Of a DNA stretch of 64,000 nt, positions 12,907-27,560 are shown piece by piece (the first letter of the stretch is position 1; each line of letters starts with the position of its first letter). Location of the stretch: the NCBI GenBank assembly GCA_030867875.1, contig JAOWCC010001601.1, forward strand, positions 310,001-374,000, given 5' to 3'. The DNA comes from Actinernus sp. WN-2022 (Eukaryota > Cnidaria > Anthozoa > Actiniaria > Actinernidae). The notes under the pieces were generated by a model. The model was not told the DNA's origin and did not search any database. It saw only the letters and a program-made list of their open reading frames with translations. The translations under genes and the position numbers were made by a program.

Positions 12907-15900
12907 TTGCCTGAAGTTTGGCGTGACGATTTGCTTAGTGACAATGTGCATTTTCCGCTAGGTCTGACAAAAATCGGGGAAAAAAAGTTGAAAAGTGATT
13001 TTCTGGCTTTTAAAGACAACAGGTACACATTAACTTACTTATGTTACCTAAATGTCAATGTGGCGCCATTTCTCGAGCTTTTAATGGATTTCGATGCACT
13101 ATACGGCAATACAACGTTCTCTTCCTGTAGATTAACATTAATCGATGGAAGTTTCCTGTATATTGAGTACAAATACCAGAAAATGGCCTTTTTCTAACCA
13201 AACCCAAACCTCTAGCTCTCCAATAAAGAAATTATGGGATAGATCTAACACAACACAAGTAAATTATAGGCTAGAAAGGCCAGAAAAATCTTTAGCTGTC
13301 ATTTGCCCTTTCAAGAAAACGGCAAAAAGACGAGTTCCTGATCTCTAGGTATTTTATGGGGGGAGGGGGGGGGAGGGTGTTTTGAGTGGAGGGGTGTAGA
13401 ATTTCGAACTTTTTCGTGAACAACCGATTTGCCTGAAGTTTGGCGTGACGATTTGCTTAGTGACAATGAGCATTTTCCGCTAGGTCTGACAAAAATCGGG
13501 GGGAAAAAGTTGAAAAGTGACTTTCTGGCTTTTAAAGACAACATGTACACATTAACTTTCTTATGTTACCTAAATGTCAATGTGGCGCCATTTCTCGAGC
13601 TTTTAATGGATTTCGATGCACTATACGGCAATACAACGTTCTCTTCCTGTAGATTAACATTAATCGATGGAAGTTTCCTGTATATTGAGTACAAATACCA
13701 GAAAATGGCCTTTTTCTAACCAAACCCAAACCTCTAGCTCTCCAATAAAGAAATTATGGGATAGATCTAACACAACACAAGTAAATTATAGGCTAGAAAG
13801 GCCAGAAAAATCTTTAGCTGTCATTTGCCCTTTCAAGAAAACGGCAAAAAGACGAGTTCCTGATCTCTAGGTATTTTATGGGGGGAGGGGGGGAGGGTGT
13901 TTTGAGTGGAGGGGTGTAGAATTTCGAACTTTTTCATGAACAACCGATTTGTCTGAAGTTTGGCGTGACGATTTGCTTAGTGACAATGAGCATTTTCCGC
14001 TAGGTCTGACAAAAATCGGGGAAAAAAAGTTGAAAAGTGACTTTCTGGCTTTTAAAGACAACAGGTACACATTAACTTACTTATGTTACCTAAATGTCAA
14101 TGTGGCGCCATTTCTCGAGCTTTTAATGGATTTCGATGCACTATACGGCAATACAACGTTCTATTCCTGTAGATTAAGATTAATCGATGGAAGTTTGCTG
14201 TATATTGAGTACAAATACCAGAAAATGGCCTTTTTCTAACCAAACCCAAACCTCTAGCTCTCCAATAAAGAAATTATGGGATAGATCTAACACAACACAA
14301 GTAAATTATAGGCTAGAAAGGCCAGAAAAATCTTTAGCTGTCATTTGCCCTTTCAAGAAAACGGCAAAAAGACGAGTTCCTGATCTCTAGGTATTTTATG
14401 GGGGGAGGGGGGGGTGGAGGGTGTTTTGAGTGGAGGGGTGTAGAATTTCGAACTTTTTCGTGAACAACCGATTTGCCTGAAGTTTGGCGTGACGATTTGC
14501 TTAGTGACAATGAGCATTTTCCGCTAGGTCTGACAAAAATCGGGGAAAAAAAGTTGAAAAGTGACTTTCTGGCTTTTAAAGACAACATGTACACATTAAC
14601 TTACTTATGTTACCTAAATGTCAATGTGGCGCCATTTCTCGAGCTTTTAATGGATTTCGATGCACTATACGGCAATACAACGTTCTCTTCCTTTAGATTA
14701 ACATTAATCGATGGAAGTTTCCTGTATATTGAGTACAAATACCAGAAAATGGCCTTTTTCTAACCATACCCAAACCTCTAGCTCTCCAATAAAGAAATTA
14801 TGGGATAGATCTAACACAACACAAGTAAATTATAGGCTAGAAAGGCCAGAAAAATCTTTAGCTGTCATTTGCCCTTTCAAGAAAACGGCAAAAAGACGAG
14901 TTCCTGATCTCTAGGTATTTTATGGGGGGAGGGGGGGAGGGTGTTTTGAGTGGAGGGGTGTAGAATTTCGAACTTTTTCATGAACAACCGATTTGTCTGA
15001 AGTTTGGCGTGACGATTTGCTTAGTGACAATGAGCATTTTCCGCTAGGTCTGACAAAAATCGGGGAAAAAAAGTTGAAAAGTGACTTTCTGGCTTTTAAA
15101 GACAACAGGTACACATTAACTTACTTATGTTACCTAAATGTCAATGTGGCGCCATTTCTCGAGCTTTTAATGGATTTCGATGCACTATACGGCAATACAA
15201 CGTTCTATTCCTGTAGATTAAGATTAATCGATGGAAGTTTGCTGTATATTGAGTACAAATACCAGAAAATGGCCTTTTTCTAACCAAACCCAAACCTCTA
15301 GCTCTCCAATAAAGAAATTATGGGATAGATCTAACACAACACAAGTAAATTATAGGCTAGAAAGGCCAGAAAAATCTTTAGCTGTCATTTGCCCTTTCAA
15401 GAAAACGGCAAAAAGACGAGTTCCTGATCTCTAGGTATTTTATGGGGGGAGGGGGGGGGAGGGTGTTTTGAGTGGAGGGGTGTAGAATTTCGAACTTTTT
15501 CATGAACAACCGATTTGTCTGAAGTTTGGCGTGACGATTTGCTTAGTGACAATGAGCATTTTCCGCTAGGTCTGACAAAAATCGGGGAAAAAAAGTTGAA
15601 AAGTGACTTTCTGGCTTTTAAAGACAACAGGTACACATTAACTTACTTATGTTACCTAAATGTCAATGTGGCGCCATTTCTCGAGCTTTTAATGGATTTC
15701 GATGCACTATACGGCAATACAACGTTCTATTCCTGTAGATTAAGATTAATCGATGGAAGTTTGCTGTATATTGAGTACAAATACCAGAAAATGGCCTTTT
15801 TCTAACCAAACCCAAACCTCTAGCTCTCCAATAAAGAAATTATGGGATAGATCTAACACAACACAAGTAAATTATAGGCTAGAAAGGCCAGAAAAATCTT

Positions 15901-18900
15901 TAGCTGTCATTTGCCCTTTCAAGAAAACGGCAAAAAGACGAGTTCCTGATCTCTAGGTATTTTATGGGGGGAGGGGGGGAGGGGGAGGGTGTTTTGAGTG
16001 GAGAGGTGTAGAATTTCGAACTTTTTCGTGAACAACCGATTTGCCTGAAGTTTGGCGTGACGATTTGCTTAGTGACAATGAGCATTTTCCGCTAGGTCTG
16101 ACAAAAATCGGGGAAAAAAAGTTGAAAAGTGACTTTCTGGCTTTTAAAGACAACATGTACACATTAACTTACTTATGTTACCTAAATGTCAATGTGGCGC
16201 CATTTCTCGAGCTTTTAATGGATTTCGATGCACTATACGGCAATACAACGTTCTCTTCCTGTAGATTAACATTAATCGATGGAAGTTTCCTGTATATTGA
16301 GTACAAATACCAGAAAATGGCCTTTTTCTAACCAAACCCAAACCTCTAGCTCTCCAATAAAGAAATTATGGGATAGATCTAACACAACACAAGTAAATTA
16401 TAGGCTAGAAAGGCCAGAAAAATCTTTAGCTGTCATTTGCCCTTTCAAGAAAACGGCAAAAAGACGAGTTCCTGATCTCTAGGTATTTTATGGGGGGAGG
16501 GAGTGGGGGGGGAGGGTGTTTTGAGTGGAGGGGTGTAGAATTTCGAACTTTTTGGTGAACAACCGATTTGCCTGAAGTTTGGCGTGACGATTTGCTTAGT
16601 GACAATGAGCGTTTTTCGCTAGGTCTGACAAAAATCGGGGAAAAAAGTTGAAAAGTGACTTTCTGGCTTTTAAAGACAACAGGTACACATTAACTTACTT
16701 ATGTTACCTAAATGTCAATGTGGGGCCAGTTCTCGAGCTTTTAATGGATTTCGATGCACTATACGGCAATACAACGTTCTCTTCCTGTAGATTAACATTA
16801 ATCGATGGAAGTTTCCTGTATATTGAGTACAAATACCAGAAAATGGCCTTTTTCTAACCAAACCCAAACCTCTAGCTCTCCAATAAAGTATTTATGGGAT
16901 AGATCTAACACAACACAAGTAAATTATAGGCTAGAAAGGCCAGAAAAATCTTTAGCTGTCATTTGCCCTTTCAAGAAATCGGCAAAAAGACGAGTTCCTC
17001 ATCTCTAGGTATTTTATGGGGGGAGGGGGGGGGGAGGGTGTTTTGAGTGGAGGGGTGTAGAATTTCGAACTTTTTCGTGAACAACCGATTTGCCTGAAGT
17101 TTGGCGTGACGATTTGCTTAGTGACAATGAGCATTTTCCGCTAGGTCTGACAAAAATCGGGGAAAAAAAGTTGAAAAGTGACTTTCTGGCTTTTAAAGAC
17201 AACAGGTACACATTAACTTACTTATGTTACCTAAATGTCAATGTGGCGCCATTTCTCGAGCTTTTAATGGATTTCGATGCACTATACGGCAATACAACGT
17301 TCTCTTCCTGTAGATTAACATTAATCGATGGAAGTTTGCTGTATATTGAGTACAAATACCAGAAAATGGCCTTTTTCTAACCAAACCCAAACCTCTAGCT
17401 CTCCAATAAAGAAATTATGGGATAGATCTAACACAACACAAGCAAATTATAGGCTAGAAAGGCCAGAAAAATCTTTAGCTGTCAGTTGCCCTTTCAAGAA
17501 AACGGCAAAAAGACGAGTTCCTGATCTCTAGGTATTTTATGGGGGGAGAGGGGGGGAGGGTGTTTTGAGTGGAGGGGTGTAGAATTTCGAACTTTTTCGT
17601 GAACAACCGATTTGCCTGAAGTTTGGCGTGACGATTTGCTTAGTGACAATGTGCATTTTCCGCTAGGTCTGACAAAAATCGGGGAAAAAAAGTTGAAAAG
17701 TGATTTTCTGGCTTTTAAAGACAACAGGTACACATTAACTTACTTATGTTACCTAAATGTCAATGTGGCGCCATTTCTCGAGCTTTTAATGGATTTCGAT
17801 GCACTATACGGCAATACAACGTTCTCTTCCTGTAGATTAACATTAATCGATGGAAGTTTCCTGTATATTGAGTACAAATACCAGAAAATGGCCTTTTTCT
17901 AACCAAACCCAAACCTCTAGCTCTCCAATAAAGAAATTATGGGATAGATCTAACACAACACAAGTAAATTATAGGCTAGAAAGGCCAGAAAAATCTTTAG
18001 CTGTCATTTGCCCTTTCAAGAAAACGGCAAAAAGACGAGTTCCTGATCTCTAGGTATTTTATGGGGGGAGGGGGGGGGAGGGTGTTTTGAGTGGAGGGGT
18101 GTAGAATTTCGAACTTTTTCGTGAACAACCGATTTGCCTGAAGTTTGGCGTGACGATTTGCTTAGTGACAATGAGCATTTTCCGCTAGGTCTGACAAAAA
18201 TCGGGGGGAAAAAGTTGAAAAGTGACTTTCTGGCTTTTAAAGACAACATGTACACATTAACTTACTTATGTTACCTAAATGTCAATGTGGCGCCATTTCT
18301 CGAGCTTTTAATGGATTTCGATGCACTATACGGCAATACAACGTTCTCTTCCTGTAGATTAACATTAATCGATGGAAGTTTCCTGTATATTGAGTACAAA
18401 TACCAGAAAATGGCCTTTTTCTAACCAAACCCAAACCTCTAGCTCTCCAATAAAGAAATTATGGGATAGATCTAACACAACACAAGTAAATTATAGGCTA
18501 GAAAGGCCAGAAAAATCTTTAGCTGTCATTTGCCCTTTCAAGAAAACGGCAAAAAGACGAGTTCCTGATCTCTAGGTATTTTATGGGGGGAGGGGGGGGA
18601 GGGTGTTTTGAGTGGAGGGGTGTAGAATTTCGAACTTTTTCGTGAACAACCGATTTGTCTGAAGTTTGGCGTGACGATTTGCTTAGTGACAATGAGCATT
18701 TTCCGCTAGGTCTGACAAAAATCGGGGAAAAAAAGTTGAAAAGTGACTTTCTGGCTTTTAAAGACAACAGGTACACATTAACTTACTTATGTTACCTAAA
18801 TGTCAATGTGGCGCCATTTCTCGAGCTTTTAATGGATTTCGATGCACTATACGGCAATACAACGTTCTATTCCTGTAGATTAAGATTAATCGATGGAAGT

Positions 18901-21900
18901 TTGCTGTATATTGAGTACAAATACCAGAAAATGGCCTTTTTCTAACCAAACCCAAACCTCTAGCTCTCCAATAAAGAAATTATGGGATAGATCTAACACA
19001 ACACAAGTAAATTATAGGCTAGAAAGGCCAGAAAAATCTTTAGCTGTCATTTGCCCTTTCAAGAAAACGGCAAAAAGACGAGTTCCTGATCTCTAGGTAT
19101 TTTATGGGGGGAGGGGGGGGTGGAGGGTGTTTTGAGTGGAGGGGTGTAGAATTTCGAACTTTTTCGTGAACAACCGATTTGCCTGAAGTTTGGCGTGACG
19201 ATTTGCTTAGTGACAATGAGCATTTTCCGCTAGGTCTGACAAAAATCGGGGAAAAAAAGTTGAAAAGTGACTTTCTGGCTTTTAAAGACAACATGTACAC
19301 ATTAACTTACTTATGTTACCTAAATGTCAATGTGGCGCCATTTCTCGAGCTTTTAATGGATTTCGATGCACTATACGGCAATACAACGTTCTCTTCCTGT
19401 AGATTAACATTAATCGATGGAAGTTTCCTGTATATTGAGTACAAATACCAGAAAATGGCCTTTTTCTAACCATACCCAAACCTCTAGCTCTCCAATAAAG
19501 AAATTATGGGATAGATCTAACACAACACAAGTAAATTATAGGCTAGAAAGGCCAGAAAAATCTTTAGCTGTCATTTGCCCTTTCAAGAAAACGGCATAAA
19601 GACGAGTTCCTGATCTCTAGGTATTTTATGGGGGGAGGGGGGGGAGGGTGTTTTGAGTGGAGGGGTGTAGAATTTCGAACTTTTTCATGAACAACCGATT
19701 TGTCTGAAGTTTGGCGTGACGATTTGCTTAGTGACAATGAGCATTTTCCGCTAGGTCTGACAAAAATCGGGGAAAAAAAGTTGAAAAGTGACTTTCTGGC
19801 TTTTAAAGACAACAGGTACACATTAACTTACTTATGTTACCTAAATGTCAATGTGGCGCCATTTCTCGAGCTTTTAATGGATTTCGATGCACTATACGGC
19901 AATACAACGTTCTATTCCTGTAGATTAAGATTAATCGATGGAAGTTTGCTGTATATTGAGTACAAATACCAGAAAATGGCCTTTTTCTAACCAAACCCAA
20001 ACCTCTAGCTCTCCAATAAAGAAATTATGGGATAGATCTAACACAACACAAGTAAATTATAGGCTAGAAAGGCCAGAAAAATCTTTAGCTGTCATTTGCC
20101 CTTTCAAGAAAACGGCATAAAGACGAGTTCCTGATCTCTAGGTATTTTATGGGGGGAGGGGGGGGAGGGTGTTTTGAGTGGAGGGGTGTAGAATTTCGAA
20201 CTTTTTCATGAACAACCGATTTGTCTGAAGTTTGGCGTGACGATTTGCTTAGTGACAATGAGCATTTTCCGCTAGGTCTGACAAAAATCGGGGAAAAAAA
20301 GTTGAAAAGTGACTTTCTGGCTTTTAAAGACAACAGGTACACATTAACTTACTTATGTTACCTAAATGTCAATGTGGCGCCATTTCTCGAGCTTTTAATG
20401 GATTTCGATGCACTATACGGCAATACAACGTTCTATTCCTGTAGATTAAGATTAATCGATGGAAGTTTGCTGTATATTGAGTACAAATACCAGAAAATGG
20501 CCTTTTTCTAACCAAACCCAAACCTCTAGCTCTCCAATAAAGAAATTATGGGATAGATCTAACACAACACAAGCAAATTATAGGCTAGAAAGGCCAGAAA
20601 AATCTTTAGCTGTCAGTTGCCCTTTCAAGAAAACGGCAAAAAGACGAGTTCCTGATCTCTAGGTATTTTATGGGGGGAGAGGGGGGGAGGGTGTTTTGAG
20701 TGGAGGGGTGTAGAATTTCGAACTTTTTCGTGAACAACCGATTTGCCTGAAGTTTGGCGTGACGATTTGCTTAGTGACAATGTGCATTTTCCGCTAGGTC
20801 TGACAAAAATCGGGGAAAAAAAGTTGAAAAGTGATTTTCTGGCTTTTAAAGACAACAGGTACACATTAACTTACTTATGTTACCTAAATGTCAATGTGGC
20901 GCCATTTCTCGAGCTTTTAATGGATTTCGATGCACTATACGGCAATACAACGTTCTCTTCCTGTAGATTAACATTAATCGATGGAAGTTTCCTGTATATT
21001 GAGTACAAATACCAGAAAATGGCCTTTTTCTAACCAAACCCAAACCTCTAGCTCTCCAATAAAGAAATTATGGGATAGATCTAACACAACACAAGTAAAT
21101 TATAGGCTAGAAAGGCCAGAAAAATCTTTAGCTGTCATTTGCCCTTTCAAGAAAACGGCAAAAAGACGAGTTCCTGATCTCTAGGTATTTTATGGGGGGA
21201 GGGGGGGGGAGGGTGTTTTGAGTGGAGGGGTGTAGAATTTCGAACTTTTTCGTGAACAACCGATTTGCCTGAAGTTTGGCGTGACGATTTGCTTAGTGAC
21301 AATGAGCATTTTCCGCTAGGTCTGACAAAAATCGGGGGGAAAAAGTTGAAAAGTGACTTTCTGGCTTTTAAAGACAACATGTACACATTAACTTACTTAT
21401 GTTACCTAAATGTCAATGTGGCGCCATTTCTCGAGCTTTTAATGGATTTCGATGCACTATACGGCAATACAACGTTCTCTTCCTGTAGATTAACATTAAT
21501 CGATGGAAGTTTCCTGTATATTGAGTACAAATACCAGAAAATGGCCTTTTTCTAACCAAACCCAAACCTCTAGCTCTCCAATAAAGAAATTATGGGATAG
21601 ATCTAACACAACACAAGTAAATTATAGGCTAGAAAGGCCAGAAAAATCTTTAGCTGTCATTTGCCCTTTCAAGAAAACGGCAAAAAGACGAGTTCCTGAT
21701 CTCTAGGTATTTTATGGGGGGAGGGGGGGGAGGGTGTTTTGAGTGGAGGGGTGTAGAATTTCGAACTTTTTCGTGAACAACCGATTTGTCTGAAGTTTGG
21801 CGTGACGATTTGCTTAGTGACAATGAGCATTTTCCGCTAGGTCTGACAAAAATCGGGGAAAAAAAGTTGAAAAGTGACTTTCTGGCTTTTAAAGACAACA

Positions 21901-23850
21901 GGTACACATTAACTTACTTATGTTACCTAAATGTCAATGTGGCGCCATTTCTCGAGCTTTTAATGGATTTCGATGCACTATACGGCAATACAACGTTCTA
22001 TTCCTGTAGATTAAGATTAATCGATGGAAGTTTGCTGTATATTGAGTACAAATACCAGAAAATGGCCTTTTTCTAACCAAACCCAAACCTCTAGCTCTCC
22101 AATAAAGAAATTATGGGATAGATCTAACACAACACAAGTAAATTATAGGCTAGAAAGGCCAGAAAAATCTTTAGCTGTCATTTGCCCTTTCAAGAAAACG
22201 GCAAAAAGACGAGTTCCTGATCTCTAGGTATTTTATGGGGGGAGGGGGGGGTGGAGGGTGTTTTGAGTGGAGGGGTGTAGAATTTCGAACTTTTTCGTGA
22301 ACAACCGATTTGCCTGAAGTTTGGCGTGACGATTTGCTTAGTGACAATGAGCATTTTCCGCTAGGTCTGACAAAAATCGGGGAAAAAAAGTTGAAAAGTG
22401 ACTTTCTGGCTTTTAAAGACAACATGTACACATTAACTTACTTATGTTACCTAAATGTCAATGTGGCGCCATTTCTCGAGCTTTTAATGGATTTCGATGC
22501 ACTATACGGCAATACAACGTTCTCTTCCTGTAGATTAACATTAATCGATGGAAGTTTCCTGTATATTGAGTACAAATACCAGAAAATGGCCTTTTTCTAA
22601 CCATACCCAAACCTCTAGCTCTCCAATAAAGAAATTATGGGATAGATCTAACACAACACAAGTAAATTATAGGCTAGAAAGGCCAGAAAAATCTTTAGCT
22701 GTCATTTGCCCTTTCAAGAAAACGGCATAAAGACGAGTTCCTGATCTCTAGGTATTTTATGGGGGGAGGGGGGGGAGGGTGTTTTGAGTGGAGGGGTGTA
22801 GAATTTCGAACTTTTTCATGAACAACCGATTTGTCTGAAGTTTGGCGTGACGATTTGCTTAGTGACAATGAGCATTTTCCGCTAGGTCTGACAAAAATCG
22901 GGGAAAAAAAGTTGAAAAGTGACTTTCTGGCTTTTAAAGACAACAGGTACACATTAACTTACTTATGTTACCTAAATGTCAATGTGGCGCCATTTCTCGA
23001 GCTTTTAATGGATTTCGATGCACTATACGGCAATACAACGTTCTATTCCTGTAGATTAAGATTAATCGATGGAAGTTTGCTGTATATTGAGTACAAATAC
23101 CAGAAAATGGCCTTTTTCTAACCAAACCCAAACCTCTAGCTCTCCAATAAAGAAATTATGGGATAGATCTAACACAACACAAGTAAATTATAGGCTAGAA
23201 AGGCCAGAAAAATCTTTAGCTGTCATTTGCCCTTTCAAGAAAACGGCAAAAAGACGAGTTCCTGATCTCTAGGTATTTTATGGGGGGAGGGGGGGGGAGG
23301 GTGTTTTGAGTGGAGGGGTGTAGAATTTCGAACTTTTTCATGAACAACCGATTTGTCTGAAGTTTGGCGTGACGATTTGCTTAGTGACAATGAGCATTTT
23401 CCGCTAGGTCTGACAAAAATCGGGGAAAAAAAGTTGAAAAGTGACTTTCTGGCTTTTAAAGACAACAGGTACACATTAACTTACTTATGTTACCTAAATG
23501 TCAATGTGGCGCCATTTCTCGAGCTTTTACTGGATTTCGATGCACTATACGGCAATACAACGTTCTATTCCTGTAGATTAAGATTAATCGATGGAAGTTT
23601 GCTGTATATTGAGTACAAATACCAGAAAATGGCCTTTTTCTAACCAAACCCAAACCTCTAGCTCTCCAATAAAGAAATTATGGGATAGATCTAACACAAC
23701 ACAAGTAAATTATAGGCTAGAAAGGCCAGAAAAATCTTTAGCTGTCATTTGCCCTTTCAAGAAAACGGCAAAAAGACGAGTTCCTGATCTCTAGGTATTT
23801 TATGGGGGGAGGGGGGGAGGGGGAGGGTGTTTTGAGTGGAGAGGTGTAGA
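12907..23850. repeat. Six-unit higher-order repeat, 3131 bp, three copies
   Basis: The ordered series of unit types beginning with a GTG-for-GAG variant unit occurs at 12907-16040, 17612-20742 and 20743-23850. The second and third copies are offset by 3131 bp at each unit start (18134 to 21265, 18655 to 21786, 19179 to 22310, 19700 to 22831). The first copy is 4705 bp before the second. The variant AACCATACCC marks the fourth unit of all three copies, at about 14762, 19468 and 22599. The variant GGCATAAAG occurs only in the two later copies, so those two share a more recent ancestor. Confidence 0.88.
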
Positions 23851-26800
23851 ATTTCGAACTTTTTCGTGAACAACCGATTTGCCTGAAGTTTGGCGTGACG
23901 ATTTGCTTAGTGACAATGAGCATTTTCCGCTAGGTCTGACAAAAATCGGGGGAAAAAAGTTGAAAAGTGACTTTCTGGCTTTTAAAGACAACATGTACAC
24001 ATTAACTTACTTATGTTACCTAAATGTCAATGTGGCGCCATTTCTCGAGCTTTTAATGGATTTCGATGCACTATACGGCAATACAACGTTCTCTTCCTGT
24101 AGATTAACATTAATCGATGGAAGTTTCCTGTATATTGAGTACAAATACCAGAAAATGGCCTTTTTCTAACCAAACCCAAACCTCTAGCTCTCCAATAAAG
24201 AAATTATGGGATAGATCTAACACAACACAAGTAAAGTATAGGCTAGAAAGGCCAGAAAAATCTTTAGCTGTCATTTGCCCTTTCAAGAAAACGGCAAAAA
24301 GACGAGTTCCTGATCTCTAGGTATTTTATGGGGGGAGGGAGTGGGGGGGGAGGGTGTTTTGAGTGGAGGGGTGTAGAATTTCGAACTTTTTCGTGAACAA
24401 CCGATTTGCCTGAAGTTTGGCGTGACGATTTGCTTAGTGACAATGAGCGTTTTTCGCTAGGTCTGACAAAAATCGGGGAAAAGAAGTTGAAAAGTGACTT
24501 TCTGGCTTTTAAAGACAACAGGTACACATTAACTTACTTATGTTACCTAAATGTCAATGTGGCGCCAGTTCTCGAGCTTTTAATGGATTTCGATGCACTA
24601 TACGGCAATACAACGTTCTCTTCCTGTAGATTAACATTAATCGATGGAAGTTTCCTGTATATTGAGTACAAATACCAGAAAATGGCCTTTTTCTAACCAA
24701 ACCCAAACCTCTAGCTCTCCAATAAAGAAATTATGGGATAGATCTAACACAACACAAGTAAATTATAGGCTAGAAAGGCCAGAAAAATCTTTAGCTGTCA
24801 TTTGCCCTTTCAAGAAAACGGCAAAAAGACGAGTTCCTGATCTCTAGGTATTTTATGGGGGGAGGGAGTGGGGGGGGAGGGTGTTTTGAGTGGAGGGGTG
24901 TAGAATTTCGAACTTTTTCGTGAACAACCGATTTGCCTGAAGTTTGGCGTGACGATTTGCTTAGTAACAATGAGCGTTTTTCGCTAGGTCTGACCAAAAT
25001 CGGGGAAAAAAAGTTGAAAAGTGACTTTCTGGCTTTTAAAGACAACAGGTACACATTAACTTACTTATATTACCTAAATGTCAATGTGGCGCCATTTCTC
25101 GAGCTTTTAATGGATTTCGATGCACTATACGGCAATACAACGTTCTATTCCTGTAGATTAAGATTAATCGATGGAAGTTTGCTGTATATTGAGTACAAAT
25201 ACCAGAAAATGGCCTTTTTCTAACCAAACCCAAACCTCTAGCTCTCCAATAAAGAAATTATGGGATAGATCTAACACAACACAAGTAAATTATAGGCTAG
25301 AAAGGCCAGAAAAATCTTTAGCTGTCATTTGCCCTTTCAAGAAAACGGCAAAAAGACGAGTTCCTGATCTCTAGGTATTTTATGGGGGGAGGGGGGGGGA
25401 GGGTGTTTTGAGTGGAGGGGTGTAGAATTTCGAACTTTTTCATGAACAACCGATTTGTCTGAAGTTTGGCGTGACGATTTGCTTAGTGACAATGAGCATT
25501 TTCCGCTAGGTCTGACAAAAATCGGGGAAAAAAAGTTGAAAAGTGACTTTCTGGCTTTTAAAGACAACAGGTACACATTAACTTACTTATGTTACCTAAA
25601 TGTCAATGTGGCGCCATTTCTCGAGCTTTTACTGGATTTCGATGCACTATACGGCAATACAACGTTCTATTCCTGTAGATTAAGATTAATCGATGGAAGT
25701 TTGCTGTATATTGAGTACAAATACCAGAAAATGGCCTTTTTCTAACCAAACCCAAACCTCTAGCTCTCCAATAAAGAAATTATGGGATAGATCTAACACA
25801 ACACAAGTAAATTATAGGCTAGAAAGGCCAGAAAAATCTTTAGCTGTCATTTGCCCTTTCAAGAAAACGGCAAAAAGACGAGTTCCTGATCTCTAGGTAT
25901 TTTATGGGGGGAGGGGGGGAGGGGGAGGGTGTTTTGAGTGGAGAGGTGTAGAATTTCGAACTTTTTCGTGAACAACCGATTTGCCTGAAGTTTGGCGTGA
26001 CGATTTGCTTAGTGACAATGAGCATTTTCCGCTAGGTCTGACAAAAATCGGGGAAAAAAAGTTGAAAAGTGACTTTCTGGCTTTTAAAGACAACATGTAC
26101 ACATTAACTTACTTATGTTACCTAAATGTCAATGTGGCGCCATTTCTCGAGCTTTTAATGGATTTCGATGCACTATACGGCAATACAACGTTCTCTTCCT
26201 GTAGATTAACATTAATCGATGGAAGTTTCCTGTATATTGAGTACAAATACCAGAAAATGGCCTTTTTCTAACCAAACCCAAACCTCTAGCTCTCCAATAA
26301 AGAAATTATGGGATAGATCTAACACAACACAAGTAAAGTATAGGCTAGAAAGGCCAGAAAAATCTTTAGCTGTCATTTGCCCTTTCAAGAAAACGGCAAA
26401 AAGACGAGTTCCTGATCTCTAGGTATTTTATGGGGGGAGGGAGTGGGGGGGGAGGGTGTTTTGAGTGGAGGGGTGTAGAATTTCGAACTTTTTCGTGAAC
26501 AACCGATTTGCCTGAAGTTTGGCGTGACGATTTGCTTAGTGACAATGAGCGTTTTTCGCTAGGTCTGACAAAAATCGGGGAAAAGAAGTTGAAAAGTGAC
26601 TTTCTGGCTTTTAAAGACAACAGGTACACATTAACTTACTTATGTTACCTAAATGTCAATGTGGCGCCAGTTCTCGAGCTTTTAATGGATTTCGATGCAC
26701 TATACGGCAATACAACGTTCTCTTCCTGTAGATTAACATTAATCGATGGAAGTTTCCTGTATATTGAGTACAAATACCAGAAAATGGCCTTTTTCTAACC

Positions 26801-27560
26801 AAACCCAAACCTCTAGCTCTCCAATAAAGAAATTATGGGATAGATCTAACACAACACAAGTAAATTATAGGCTAGAAAGGCCAGAAAAATCTTTAGCTGT
26901 CATTTGCCCTTTCAAGAAAACGGCAAAAAGACGAGTTCCTGATCTCTAGGTATTTTATGGGGGGAGGGAGTGGGGGTAGGAGGGTGTTTTGAGTGGAGGG
27001 GTGTAGAATTTCGAACTTTTTCGTGAACAACCGATTTGCCTGAAGTTTGGCGTGACGATTTGCTTAGTAACAATGAGCGTTTTTCGCTAGGTCTGACCAA
27101 AATCGGGGAAAAAAAGTTGAAAAGTGACTTTCTGGCTTTTAAAGACAACAGGTACACATTAACTTACTTATATTACCTAAATGTCAATGTGGCGCCATTT
27201 CTCGAGCTTTTAATGGATTTCGATGCACTATACGGCAATACAACGTTCTCTTCCTGTAGATTAAGATTAATTGATGGAAGTTTCCTGTATATTGGGTACA
27301 AATACCAGAAAATGGCCTTTTTCTAACCAAACCCAAACCTCTAGCTCTCCAATAAAGAAATTATGGGATAGATCTAACACAACACAAGTAAATTATAGGC
27401 TAGAAAGGCCAGAAAAATCTTTAGCTGTCATTTGCCCTTTCAAGAAAACGGCAAAAAGACGAGTTCCTGATCTCTAGGTATTTTATGGGGGGAGGGGGGG
27501 GGGGGAGGGTGTTTTGAGTGGAGGGGTGTAGAATTTCGAACTTTTTCGTGAACAACCGAT
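23353..27560. repeat. Four-unit higher-order repeat, 2102 bp, two copies
   Basis: Units at 23353, 23879, 24406 and 24933 recur at 25455, 25981, 26508 and 27036, offset 2102-2103 bp. Shared rare variants include CTTTTACTGG in the first unit, GTAAAGTATAGG in the second, GCCAGTTCTCG in the third and TTAGTAACAATG in the fourth. The fourth units have since diverged near their ends: the second copy has GTAGG inside the G stretch and TTGGGTACAAATACC further on. The first copy has neither. Confidence 0.88.
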
